Positions 1-10,300 of a stretch of 64,000 bases of DNA are shown here, one piece after another; within the stretch, counting starts at the first letter, position 1, and the number at the start of each line of letters is the position of its first letter. The position numbers and the translations under genes were made by a program. The notes beneath the pieces are model-generated. The model was not told the DNA's origin and did not search any database. It saw only the letters and a list, made by a program, of their open reading frames with translations. This DNA comes from an uncultured Bacilli bacterium (lineage in GTDB: Bacteria > Bacillota_I > Bacilli_A > RF39 > UBA660), in the NCBI GenBank assembly GCA_944363785.1, contig CALVVF010000001.1:1-64000 (forward strand), in the 5' to 3' direction.

Positions 1-72
1 ATTATTTATTTTCAACTCAATTTGTGCCTTTCAGAGGACCGAAAGGACGATAGAAAGGAATGTTAGTTAATA

Positions 73-609
73 ATGAAAGAGAATATGACGGAAGAAGAAA
101 AAAAGAAAATGAGCGAGCGCTTTTACCAAAAGAGTATTCAAGATGAACAACACACTAAATCCCAAAAAATAGCGGGCGAGCTATATGTGGGAAAAACGAG
201 TAAATTTCAAAAATATGCGAAAGCCTCGATAATGGCACTAGCTGGTATTGCTGTATATACGGGAATTGTCGTAGTAGGTAATACTAATGAAGCCTTATCT
301 AGGTATAATAACCGATTGGAACAGGAAGCTAAAATAGAGTTAAATACAGATCAACAAGAAACATTTAATCAAGAAAGAGATGGCATTTTAAATTCCATTA
401 AAAATGCGATGGCAGATTTAGAAAAGATTGATGCAAACAAAGAAGAATTAAAAGAAAACGGGAATTATACTGTACTCGGAAAGAACATTGATCAGCCTCG
501 TGTAATACCTGAAGCAGAAGCTGAAGGCTTGTTCGTATTATCCGATTTAGAAAAAGATGCGATTGATAAAACAGTAGATAATACTATAGAAGAATATAAG
601 AGTAGGTGA
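73..609 (+). CDS. single-pass membrane protein of unknown function
   Basis: I do not recognise this 178-residue protein. It has a highly charged N-terminus (residues 1-49), one clear hydrophobic segment at about residues 50-69, and a Glu/Lys-rich helical domain after it, so it is probably anchored with the larger C-terminal part outside the cell. The ATG at 73 is preceded by AGAAAGGAA (52-60); the fifth codon is also ATG, so a slightly later start is possible. It overlaps or abuts the next small gene and probably forms an operon with it. A short CCTTTC/GAAAGG hairpin lies in the leader at 27-46. Confidence 0.7.
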   Translation: MKENMTEEEKKKMSERFYQKSIQDEQHTKSQKIAGELYVGKTSKFQKYAKASIMALAGIAVYTGIVVVGNTNEALSRYNNRLEQEAKIELNTDQQETFNQERDGILNSIKNAMADLEKIDANKEELKENGNYTVLGKNIDQPRVIPEAEAEGLFVLSDLEKDAIDKTVDNTIEEYKSR

Positions 610-614
610 TATTA

Positions 615-836
615 GTGATTAATAATAGTGTAATAACATTAGAAGATGGCAATACATATGCTGTCATTGAAAGAATTAATTCTTATATCTATTTATCCAA
701 TGTAAAAGATCCTGAAGACTTTTGTGTTCGTAAACAAGTCACTAAGGGTGAAGAGAACTTCTTAGAAGGATTAGATAATAAAGAAGAAGTCGATCAAGCA
801 ATGAAGTTATTTTTAGAAAAACATCCAGCCGAATAA
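615..836 (+). CDS. small acidic protein, weakly DUF1292-like
   Basis: A protein of about 73 residues. I prefer the GTG start at 615 because AGGTGAT (604-610) sits about six bases before it. A GTG at 606 would give three more residues and overlap the previous stop. The pattern (an ITLEDG-type beta start, then an acidic C-terminal helix ending EEVDQAMKLFLEK) faintly resembles the small DUF1292/YrzB proteins of Firmicutes, but the similarity is too weak for a firm name. It is followed by a hairpin and T-run at 835-864. Confidence 0.6.
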   Translation: MINNSVITLEDGNTYAVIERINSYIYLSNVKDPEDFCVRKQVTKGEENFLEGLDNKEEVDQAMKLFLEKHPAE

Positions 837-864
837 AAAATCAATAAATAGTTGATTTTTTTTC
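835..864 (+). terminator. AT-rich terminator after the small acidic gene
   Basis: The arms AAATCAA and TTGATTT flank a seven-base loop, followed by a T-run. The stem is weak and made mostly of A-T pairs. Confidence 0.45.
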
Positions 865-899
865 TTTCGTTAGTAAAATAAAAAGTATAGGTGAAAAAC

Positions 900-3092
900 A
901 TGGAAACGTTAAAAGGAAATTTCAAACGATATATTTATAAAAGTGATAAAGGGTATGTTATCGGTTTATTTAAAGTGAAAGAAGCAACAGGGGAAGATTT
1001 AGCTTTCTATGTTAATCATACAATTACTTTTACTGGTTATTTTCATGAACTTAATGAAGAAGATACTTATTTATTTTATGGTAGATTAGTTGAACATGAA
1101 AAATATGGAGAACAGTTTCAAGTAGAGTCCTATGAGCGAGTATTACCAGAAGAAAAAGATGCGATCGTCGAATTCTTAAGTAGTGGGTTATTTAAAGGAA
1201 TAGGGGAAAAGACGGCGGAAAAAATCGTTTCTTATTTAGGAAAAGATACTTTATCGATTATCTTAGAAAACCCTTCTGACTTATTACTAATCCCCGGTAT
1301 AACCAAAAAGCAGATTACAAACTTACATCATACTTTAGAAGAATATGAAGCCTCTTATCAAACGGTATTAAAACTCAGTGAATTAGGGTTTACAACTAAA
1401 GATAGTTTATTGATCTACAATGTCTATAAACAAAATACGTTAAGTGTTTTAGACGAAAATATCTATTTATTTATGGAAGAAATCGAGGATATTTCTTTTA
1501 AAAAGGTAGATACGATCTTTTTAAAACATGGTGGTAAACGGGATGATTTAAGACGAATAATGGCCGCCATTTTATATGTGATTGGCGAAGTATGTAATTT
1601 GTATGGACACAGCTATTTAACTCTTCCTGAAATTCATGCCTTTTTGATTAGAGCCTTAGGTAACGATGTTGCGCCAAGTGAATTACAAAAGGCAATCGAA
1701 CAACTACTTTTAGATATTAAACTAGTCTTAATCGATGATCATTATTACTTAAAAAAAATGTATGAAGCCGAAAACAACATCACTAAGCGCTGTGGCTACT
1801 TAATGCGAAAAACTGACTTCTCGGATAAAAAGATGACTACTTATTTAAAAGAAGTAGAAACTCATTTTGGTTGTACTTATAACGAAGAACAATTAGAGGC
1901 AATCAAAAAAGCTTTAGAAAAGAATATTTTAATTGTAACGGGTGGACCTGGAACAGGAAAAACCACAATCATCAAAGCGATTTGTGAGTTATATAGTAGA
2001 ATCCATAAAATATCCTATGACCATTTATCAAAAGAAGTCGTCCTTTTAGCCCCAACCGGAAGAGCGAGTAAGCGACTTAGTGAATCGACTTTACTACCGG
2101 CTCTTACTATTCACCGTTTTCTAAAATGGAACAAAGATGGGGATTACTTTGCAGTCAACGAATATAATAAAAGCGATGCCCAACTGGTGATTATCGATGA
2201 GTTCAGTATGGTGGATACTTATCTTTTTGATCATCTATTAAAAGGATTACGTTACGATACAAAATTGATTTTAGTTGGCGATCATCATCAATTGCCAAGT
2301 GTTGGTCCAGGTCAATTATTAAAAGATATGATCGAAAGTAAAATGATTCATACCGTTGAACTCAAACAACTATATCGACAGAGCTTGGGTTCTAATATTA
2401 TTACTCTTGCTTATCAAATCAAAAACGATCAATTAGCTATGGATATTTTTAATGTCCAAGAAGACTTATTATTTGATCCTGTCCTACCATCTAAAGTAAA
2501 AGAAAAAACTGTAGAGATTGCTTCTTTGTATAAAGATAAACTGATGGCCTTTCAAGTACTTGCTCCGATGTATAAAACATTAAATGGTATCGATCAGTTA
2601 AATGCTTCACTACAAGAAGTATTTAATCCACCAGCTAAGAATAAAAGAGAACTTTTAATTAACGATGTATTATTTAGAGAAGAAGATAAAGTCATTCAAT
2701 TATCGAATATGCCAGATGAAAATATTTTTAACGGTGACATTGGTACGATCGATGAAATCAGAGTAGTAGGATCAAAAAAAGAAGTATGGATTGATTTTGA
2801 TGGCAATAAAGTACGTTATACAGCAAGTAATTTTAATAAATTTAAACATGCTTATGCGATTAGTATTCATAAAAGTCAGGGTAGTGAATTTGATGTTGTC
2901 GTCTTACCGATCGTTAAGGGTTATGGTAAGATGCTTTACCGTAAATTAATTTATACTGCCGTTACAAGAGCTAAGAAAAAACTTTATTTAGTAGGAGAAA
3001 TCGATGCTTTAAAAATGGCTATTCAAAATTATGATACTGATATTCGTCATACCTCTTTAAAAAATTTTTTAATTGAAAATATAAATGAATAA
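900..3092 (+). CDS. recD2: ATP-dependent 5'-3' DNA helicase RecD2
   Basis: A RecD2 (YrrC-type) superfamily 1B helicase that unwinds DNA with 5'-3' polarity and acts in repair and replication-fork maintenance without RecBC. The N-terminal part has the OB/helix-hairpin-helix region typical of RecD2 (GIGEKTAEKIV near residue 105). The Walker A motif GGPGTGKT is at about 348-355, the Walker B with IIDEFSMVD at about 430-438, and the UvrD-C2-type motif HKSQGSE near 657. At about 730 residues it is slightly shorter than the Bacillus protein. I chose ATG 900 because AGGTGA (889-894) is correctly spaced; a GTG at 891 overlaps that RBS. A hairpin with a T-tail follows at 3114-3150. Confidence 0.95.
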   Translation: METLKGNFKRYIYKSDKGYVIGLFKVKEATGEDLAFYVNHTITFTGYFHELNEEDTYLFYGRLVEHEKYGEQFQVESYERVLPEEKDAIVEFLSSGLFKGIGEKTAEKIVSYLGKDTLSIILENPSDLLLIPGITKKQITNLHHTLEEYEASYQTVLKLSELGFTTKDSLLIYNVYKQNTLSVLDENIYLFMEEIEDISFKKVDTIFLKHGGKRDDLRRIMAAILYVIGEVCNLYGHSYLTLPEIHAFLIRALGNDVAPSELQKAIEQLLLDIKLVLIDDHYYLKKMYEAENNITKRCGYLMRKTDFSDKKMTTYLKEVETHFGCTYNEEQLEAIKKALEKNILIVTGGPGTGKTTIIKAICELYSRIHKISYDHLSKEVVLLAPTGRASKRLSESTLLPALTIHRFLKWNKDGDYFAVNEYNKSDAQLVIIDEFSMVDTYLFDHLLKGLRYDTKLILVGDHHQLPSVGPGQLLKDMIESKMIHTVELKQLYRQSLGSNIITLAYQIKNDQLAMDIFNVQEDLLFDPVLPSKVKEKTVEIASLYKDKLMAFQVLAPMYKTLNGIDQLNASLQEVFNPPAKNKRELLINDVLFREEDKVIQLSNMPDENIFNGDIGTIDEIRVVGSKKEVWIDFDGNKVRYTASNFNKFKHAYAISIHKSQGSEFDVVVLPIVKGYGKMLYRKLIYTAVTRAKKKLYLVGEIDALKMAIQNYDTDIRHTSLKNFLIENINE

Positions 3093-3113
3093 AAATGAAC
3101 AAAATCGCTCATG

Positions 3114-3150
3114 ATATGAATGGTATAGAAATATACTGATCATATTTTTA
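3114..3150 (+). terminator. terminator-like hairpin after recD2
   Basis: ATATGA pairs with TCATAT, and an inner GGTATA/TATACT stem closes on a GAAA loop. A T-run follows immediately. It separates recD2 from the tiny gene starting at 3167. Confidence 0.55.
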
Positions 3151-3166
3151 ATTAAGAGGTGATTAA

Positions 3167-3334
3167 ATGAAAAAAAGCGGTATCGTCGGTGGTGTAGCAT
3201 TAGGACTTGCCCTATGTGGTTATGGGGCATGGTGTGCTTATAAAAAATATTGTCCTGAATGTGCATCTGATATGAAAAAAGATATGAAAAAAATGAGCAA
3301 AGATGTAGAGAAAAGTATTGAAAATATGATGTAG
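3167..3334 (+). CDS. 55-residue membrane peptide with Cys pair
   Basis: A short open frame from ATG 3167 to TAG 3334, preceded by a good RBS (AAGAGGTGA at 3154-3162). The product starts MKKSGIVGGVALGLALCGYG, giving one hydrophobic segment (about residues 4-25), then a CPEC motif (residues 29-32), then a Lys/Met-rich amphipathic tail. The layout resembles small YtxH-like or single-pass peptides of Firmicutes, but I cannot assign a function. The strong RBS and a terminator just behind it (3335-3360) support a real gene. Confidence 0.7.
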   Translation: MKKSGIVGGVALGLALCGYGAWCAYKKYCPECASDMKKDMKKMSKDVEKSIENMM

Positions 3335-3360
3335 AAAGAGAGAATAATCTCTTTTTCTTT
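3335..3360 (+). terminator. intrinsic terminator after the 55-residue peptide gene
   Basis: AAAGAGA (3335-3341) and TCTCTTT (3348-3354) form a stem around a six-base loop, followed by a T-rich run. Confidence 0.7.
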
Positions 3361-3461
3361 TTGCCTTTTTTGGTCTTTTTATTGCTTTTCAACTACTTTT
3401 GTTTTACAATGAGTATAAATAGTAGGAGAGTAGCGAAATAGTAGGAGTGAAATAAAAGAAT

Positions 3462-5800
3462 ATGAAAAAAAAGTTAATAGTAGGACTAAAAGAGCAATAT
3501 TACTTGTTGTTTTTGTTGCTTTTGTAATTTGTTTTGTATGTTTAAGATCATCTTTTGCCTATTATAAATTAAAAGAAGAAATAAAAGATGCGATTGTATT
3601 AGAAACAATAGATTTAAATTACACTTTTACTAATTTAGATGAGAATAATACTATAACGGTACCAGCTAGTAGTGAAAAGGAAATCACGGTAACATTAAAT
3701 ACCAAAAATCCGATTGAGATGAAATATCAATTGTATTATTTAATTCAAAACAGTAGTGATTTTTCTAATGATGAACTTGCTTCTTTACGTGTGAATTTAA
3801 GCCCTGATTCTAAGGATAATGGTGCAGGGACGGTAGAACAATCGACTTCTAAAGAGTTTACGTTGATTCTTAAGAATCCTACTTCAAAAGATGTTGTTTA
3901 TCAAATAGGAGCCCAAGGAGGCTTAATCAATCAGGAATTAGAATTAGAAAATGGTAAACCGATTGTTTTAGTAAATTATTTACGTAGTGTTGCCTATGAA
4001 AAAGATGGAACTATTTATTTAACGAGTGATGCTTTTTGGGGTTATAGAGATAAAATTACCAATGTTTCTTTTTTGACTACGACAACTCCGCCTACTTCTT
4101 ATAAAGAAAGCTTCGATGTCAGCGCTGCCCAGGATAAAAGTGTTATCGCTTATTTAATTCCTAATGAAGGTAGTGATACTTATCGAGTAACCATTCAAGC
4201 AGATGGTAAGATTTATTTAAATGAAGATAGTAGATCGTTCTTTGAAAAATTCACCATTTTAGAAACCATTAATGGTCTAAATAACTTAGATACTTCAAAA
4301 ACAACTGATATAAGAAATATGTTTTCTGATTGTAATAATTTGACTGCTCTTGACTTAAGTACTTTTGATACTTCAAATGTTACTGACATGCAATTAATGT
4401 TTTATAATTGTTATCAGCTAACAGAAGTTAATCTTAGTAGTTTTGATACTTCTAATGTTACCAATATGCGCTATATGTTTTTCCGTTGTCAATCTCTACT
4501 TTCTTTAGATGTTTCTAGCTTTAATACTTCAAAAGTTACAAATATGATGGGTATGTTTGGTGGAAAGAATACTGTGATGGCTTTGACTCAAATTATCGGA
4601 TTAGAAAACTTTAATACATCGCAAGTGACGAATATGCAAATTATGTTTCAACGTTGCGGTAATTTGACAAAATTAAATCTTTCTAGTTTTGATACCTCCA
4701 ATGTCACGGATATGAGTAATATGTTTGCTCATTGTGTTTCTTTAATTGACCTAGACGTCAGTCACTTCAATACAGAAAATGTTACAGATATGAGTTATAT
4801 GTTTTATTACTGTAAATCATTAAGTGCTTTAAATGTCAGTGGCTTCAAAACTTCTAAAGTTACTGATATGCAGCATATGTTTCATTTTTATTCAGATACT
4901 GTAAAAGAATTAGATGTTAGTGGTTTTGATACTTCTAATGTTGTTTATATGAATCAAATGTTTCAAGGTGCAGAGGCATTAACCACGATTGATGTTAGTC
5001 ATTTTAATACTTCTAAAGTAGTAAGTATGCAAAGTATGTTCCAAAACTGTTATGCTTTAACTTCCCTAGACTTATCTTCTTTTTCTTCTGAGTCTTTAGA
5101 AAATGTGACTTACATGTTTTATAGTAATACTTCTACTAATCAACTATCTTCAATTACGTTTGGTCAAAACTTTACTCTTTCAAATGTTACTAATATGCAA
5201 TATATGTTTTATGGTTGTAGTAGTTTAACTAGTTTAGATGTAAGCAATTTTAATACCGATTTAGTTACGAGTATGAAGAATATGTTTTATGGTTGTAGTA
5301 ATCTATTAAGTTTAGATTTAAGTAATTTTAGAACTTCGAAAGTAACAGATATGAGTGGAATGTTCTATAAATGTTTTGCTCTTACAACATTAGATGTTAG
5401 CACATTTGATACCAGTCAAGTTACCAATATGAGTACTATGTTCGCAGGATATGGTCAAGCGATGAATCTAAAAGAAATAATTGGTTTAGAAAATTTTGAT
5501 ACTAGTCAAGTCGTTAATATGGGCACTATGTTTCAACGTTGCAGTAATTTAACGACATTGAACCTTTCTAGTTTTGATACTAGTCATGTAACGAATGTGG
5601 GTTATATGTTTAATTATTGCTCCTCATTAACTCAGCTTGATCTTAGTAAAGCAACTTTTACTCAAATTGAAAACTATGATTATATGTTTAATTCCTCTGT
5701 TCCAGCTAGTATAACGATTACGGTAAAAGATACAATAGAACAAGCTTGGTTACAAGAAAGATTAGGTAGTGGTAAAGGAAACTTTGTGATCGCCTCATAA
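3462..5800 (+). pseudogene. BspA/DUF285-repeat surface protein, out of frame at an A8 run
   Basis: A secreted surface protein of about 779 residues if read through. From ATG 3462 the frame stops after 21 codons (TAA 3525-3527). Adding one A to the A8 run at 3465-3472 restores a continuous frame to 5800: a hydrophobic signal, then SSFAYYKLKEEIKDA, which matches the paralogues at 60075 and 61518 (SSYSYYKLTKENKNA). The first ATG in the long frame is 3719, which lies inside the conserved beta domain and would give a protein without a signal. From about residue 276 there are some 18 repeats of the DUF285/BspA type (LDxSxFDTSxVTxMxxMFxxC). The C-terminal end (ITVKD...AWLQ) is shared with the other BspA members. 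No LPXTG motif is visible. I label it a pseudogene, but phase variation, transcriptional slippage or a sequencing error are equally possible. Confidence 0.75.
3465..3472 (+). repeat. poly-A run (A8) in the signal-peptide codons
   Basis: Eight consecutive A directly after the ATG of the BspA-type gene. The length leaves the gene out of frame by one base; nine A would put it in frame. Such tracts are typical sites of slippage. Confidence 0.9.
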
Positions 5801-5814
5801 AGTTTCTTTTTTTT
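5778..5814 (+). terminator. terminator overlapping the end of the BspA gene
   Basis: GAAACTTT (5778-5785) pairs with AAAGTTTC (5799-5806), and a run of T follows. The stem contains the stop codon. Confidence 0.65.
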
Positions 5815-5815
5815 G

Positions 5816-5844
5816 TTGTCTTTTCCTTTAAGACTCTTTATAAT
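5816..5844 (+). promoter_or_regulatory. sigma-A-type promoter for the ankyrin/coiled-coil gene
   Basis: TTGTCT (5816-5821), a 17-base spacer and TATAAT (5839-5844), located 22 bases before the ATG at 5867. Confidence 0.7.
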
Positions 5845-5866
5845 AAAAGTACTTTGGAGGGATCTT

Positions 5867-7315
5867 ATGCAGACGGATTTAAACAAGCAAGTGGATGCGT
5901 TTTTTGAACAACATTCCATATCAGAAATCAATATAGAAAATATAAATACTTGTTTTCCTGATCTTCAAGTAGAAAATGAATATGGCAATTTATTACATGC
6001 TGCCGTTCATCATTTATATCCAGAAGAAAAAGTACTAACCTTTATGAAGTGCCTTTTAGAGCATGGTATCGATGTCAATAAACAAGGAAAAAATACCGGG
6101 TATAGTTTTATTCACTTAGCTCTTTACGGATATACCGATGAAGAGGAAGTTGATTATTCTTATTCGACGGAATTTATTATTCAGTTAATCCAATTAGCTA
6201 TTCCTTATGGCTTTAATGTTGGAATTGTTGATTCAGACCAAGATAGTATTATTCATACCGCTTTAGCTAGTGAAGTGTATACTGGAAAAACCATCGATTT
6301 AATAGGGGTATTAGGGGATAATTATGATTATACTTGTAAGGATGATCATAATCGAAATATCTATGAAGCTCTCCTAAATTATCGAGAAGAAGCAAAACGA
6401 GAAAAAAATACGGTTTGGTATGATCGGTTAAATAGTGAAGAACAGGAAATGAAATGGCTTGTAGAATCTTCTCGTTTTTCTTTAAAAGAGACAGAAAAAA
6501 AATTGAAAGAATTAAAAGAAAAAAGTCTTATTCTTTACCAGGATATCGCTCTCGAATATTTAATGAATAATTTTTCATTCATCGCACAGTTTAAAAAAGA
6601 GATAGAACATTTTCTTTCTTTATATCATTCCCTTACTTCTGATCAAACAGAATATGATTCTTTATGGAATCCTCTTTGTACAAAGATAAGAAAAGTATTG
6701 TCCGAATCTCTCAAAGAAGTAGTAACCAAACCTACTTTCTCTAAGTTAAATCATTTAGAAACTATCTGTATATCTTTAGATTTAGACGAGGAAAAAAAGC
6801 TTTTACAAGAAATTCACCAGGCTTATGAAGGAAAAATTTCTATTCTTAAAGAAAAGACGGCAAAAATCAGTCACTTAAAAGAATTGTTAGAGCTAAAAGC
6901 CGAGATAGAGAAATTAGAAAAAAGTGAAGAAGAAAAGGAATTATGCTCAACGGTTGACTCAAGGATAAATAAAGTAAGTTATTTAATTAACGAAGTCCAA
7001 GGATTGACAAGTGAGCTCATTTTCCTAAGAAAATTGATTGCTCCTGATGAGGCTATTATGGAAGATCAAGATCTATGGACGATCAATGAAGAGCTTCTTT
7101 TACAGAAAAAACAATCTCTTCAACAACAGATAGAAGAAACTAAAGAATCATGCCATCAACTTCTTTCAGATAAATTAACAGAACTAGGTACATTCATTCA
7201 AATGGTACAGGAAAATGATCTTTTAAGTGATGAGGAAATTTTATCCCTTTTTAATGAAAAAGTAGCATTAAAACCATACGTTTTAGTTAAAAAAAATAAA
7301 CCTAGGGAGTGGTGA
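5867..7315 (+). CDS. ankyrin-like plus coiled-coil protein, unknown function
   Basis: A protein of about 482 residues without signal or membrane segment, so probably cytoplasmic. ATG 5867 is chosen because GGAGG (5856-5860) lies just before it; an upstream ATG at 5813 lies in the promoter. Residues about 30-190 look like degenerate ankyrin repeats (NLLHAAVHH, SFIHLALYG, SIIHTALAS). The rest is Glu/Lys/Leu-rich and predicted to form long coiled coils (about 200-245 and 330-480). Ankyrin repeats normally mediate protein contacts. The gene ends ten bases before the next large gene, so the two products may work together. I cannot give a function. Confidence 0.7.
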   Translation: MQTDLNKQVDAFFEQHSISEINIENINTCFPDLQVENEYGNLLHAAVHHLYPEEKVLTFMKCLLEHGIDVNKQGKNTGYSFIHLALYGYTDEEEVDYSYSTEFIIQLIQLAIPYGFNVGIVDSDQDSIIHTALASEVYTGKTIDLIGVLGDNYDYTCKDDHNRNIYEALLNYREEAKREKNTVWYDRLNSEEQEMKWLVESSRFSLKETEKKLKELKEKSLILYQDIALEYLMNNFSFIAQFKKEIEHFLSLYHSLTSDQTEYDSLWNPLCTKIRKVLSESLKEVVTKPTFSKLNHLETICISLDLDEEKKLLQEIHQAYEGKISILKEKTAKISHLKELLELKAEIEKLEKSEEEKELCSTVDSRINKVSYLINEVQGLTSELIFLRKLIAPDEAIMEDQDLWTINEELLLQKKQSLQQQIEETKESCHQLLSDKLTELGTFIQMVQENDLLSDEEILSLFNEKVALKPYVLVKKNKPREW

Positions 7316-7324
7316 TAAAGAATC

Positions 7325-10300
7325 ATGATCAACATATTTGAACCTCATCTTGAAGGTGATCAACTAGAAGAAGCATATTCCACTTATCTAACAGAAATAA
7401 ATGATATTTTAGAAAATTATTCTACAATGCCTACTCAGAAAATCTTTTCTGTTCTTGGTGACTTCTCCCGCTTTTATGAAATAAAGCCAGAGTGTAGAGA
7501 AGAATTAAGTGCTTACTTTAAGAAGATCATTCTTTGTTGCCAAGATAAATTTACAGACGAACAGAAATTTGATTTACTTTTTTACTGTTTTGATGAAAAG
7601 AGTTTAGAACAATATATTCAAATCAATAATGAAGCTTTACTAGCTTACTTTAAAAGCCATATTTTTATTGATAAATCATTAGTAAATGACACGGATGAGT
7701 TGTGGGAATTTCAAATGCATTTTGATTACACTTATCCAGAAAAACATTGCCGAGTAGCATGGTGGTATCCAGAACATTTTTATAGTTATTTAATGTATCG
7801 CTATTTTTCTAAAGAAATAAAACTATTTGTAGATAATAAAATTAACCACACGACTTCTAGAATAATATCTAATTTAACAGTAGAACAATTATCCAACTTG
7901 CTCGATATTGATGCTTTTCTAGAAGAGGATATGAAATTTGTTTTCTCTAGTATACTGAATAAAGCAAAATTGATCGATAGTGAAGTAGATGAATCTTTTT
8001 TGCTTTCTTTTTTTCAAAAAATAGATCTCAATGTCAGCTTACGAACTTTGAAAGAACTTTATGAAGAACCTTCATCGATCGATTATTCTTCTCTTAGTTA
8101 TGTCTATTCTACTATTTTACGCAGACTGGTTCCTGATGAAAAAGAAGAAATAGAAGAAGTAGGAGAAGTCTTTTCTATTTCCTTTTTAAAGGCATTAAAT
8201 CAACTAGAACTTAGTAAATCTAGCCAACTTACCCAAAATACTTTGTATCTAAACACGTTTCGGAAATTTTTAACAGAATTTGTTCGCCATTATCAAGATC
8301 CTATTACCGTAGATACAATTAATCTGATCGAAGCTTTGTTTAAACGAGCGATTAATAGAAAAGATATTTTTTCTATGTTGAAAATTAATAACGAGAAAAG
8401 TTTGCTTCACTATTATAAGACTGATGAAGTAGTATTATCACTTTCTTGTTCCAAAGAAGAATTAAAAAAGTATACGGCTAAACAGTATTTAGCACTAAGA
8501 AAAATTCTTACTTCTAAACAACCAGAAGAAGGATATACTTCTAACAAATTAAGTGATCAAGATATTTATTATTTGATTCAAGGATTAAATCTATTGGGAT
8601 TTGAACTTTGTAAAAAGATCTGTTTATCTTCTAAGGGTATGCTAAAAGAAATAGTAGGATATTTAACTCATAAAGACCGAATATACGTGAAGAAAGTGAA
8701 AAAGGTTTTAGAAGAATTTGTGACTTCATCTTCCAAAAATAACATCTCTTTATCTCTATTTTTCTCTGCTTTTGATACTTTTTATTCTCAAGGATTCACT
8801 AAAATTACTTTTCCTAGATTAGAAAAAACGATTTATTCTTCAGAGTTTTTGTTACTTCCTCATAACTATTTTCTTTTTCCTTATTTAGAAAAACTGAATT
8901 TAGTGGCTAAGGGTGATCCGTTTCGTGAGAAGTTAGCGGGAATTAATTTGTATGAGGAGTATCGTCATCGTTTAACTTCTACCATTCCAGATATGAAAGG
9001 GAAATATCAGGAATGTGATTATGAAATGGTAGATTTACATAGTCCTGAAATATTATCAAATGGAATTGGCCGTTACTTGTTTCCTAATGGAGAAAAAGCT
9101 TCTAGTTGTTTGACACCTAATGGTAAAGCAGCTAGTTGTTTAAGGCATGGAGCACTTAATCCAAATGGCAGATTTTTTAAAGTGATGCATCAAGATAAAC
9201 TTATTGCGTATAGTTGGGTTTGGCGTAGTGGTGAAGTCGTTTGTTTTGATAATATTGAAATTACAGAAGAAGTATCAAAAGTAAAAAACAGTGAGGAACT
9301 CATTTACAAAATCTATCAATTAGCCGGAGAAACTATCAGAGAAATCACTAAACAGGAAGAACAAGGCGGCGTTAAGTTGGTAGTAGTGGGAAGAAATCCT
9401 AAAGATATTTCTAATCGTTATATTGACGTTCTTCCGCAAGTAAATGATTATACAGATACTTTGTATAAACCAGATTGTTGTACAGATAAACTTTATTTAA
9501 AGGATTCTGCTGAGAAACAAGTAATTCTTGTAGGAAAATATTCTCCGGAATTAAATATAAAAAATGGTGAAGCTACCTATCTTTATCGAAGACTTCCTGT
9601 TCGTTCTTTTTCTTCATTATCTGTTTCAGAGTTAAATAAAAAGATAAATGCGATTTATTATGAATATTGTCTTGATCGTGGACAAAAATATATTCCTCTA
9701 TCTTCTAATTATAAAAGAGGGTATTTTAACGAGGATTGGTTTGTTGGCTATTTACCTGATGGGAAACAGGATTTCTACTATGTCCAAAATGATGATCGGT
9801 TATTCGAAGAGGCAAAACCATATTTGGAACAAGAAATTTCAATTGTACCAACTATTATACCAGTTATTTCTCCGATGAGTGAACAAGAAAAAAGGATTTT
9901 AGATATCCATAACTTTTCCTTTGATTCAGATAAAATACATCAATATTTACAAGAAGTAAGTAATCAGAAAGAGCTTGGCTTGGAAGAAGGCTACTCTCAT
10001 ACAACTAATTCTCTAAAAACATTAAATACTATTTTTCATCAAAAAGCGATTACTGCTTCTTTATATGGAAAACATGAAGGAGGGGGTGGCTGTAATGGAG
10101 GACACTATATTTCTGTTGCCAAAATAGGAAGTGGTGCGCATAAGAATTATGCTACTACAGGTACTATGATTTTAGAGGAAAATCTTTTTGTCCATAAAAA
10201 TCAGCTACATCCTAATAAACCCAATATAGGATTTGCCTTTGCTAATAGTTCTTATCCGTATCGTTTGACTATTTATGATGGTGAGTATCATGTTTTTCGC

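Noticed and set aside
1..72. 3' end of a structured RNA before the first gene
   Set aside because: A CCTTTC/GAAAGG hairpin is present at 27-46, but it matches no RNA I recognise and the rest is cut off.
3069..3392. Minus-strand 107-residue frame
   Set aside because: Composition is low-complexity, it covers two terminators, and a better small gene with RBS lies on the plus strand.
3719..5800. BspA-type gene starting at ATG 3719
   Set aside because: This ATG lies in the middle of the conserved beta domain, has no RBS, and would remove the signal; the upstream sequence is clearly coding in the same frame after the A8 run.
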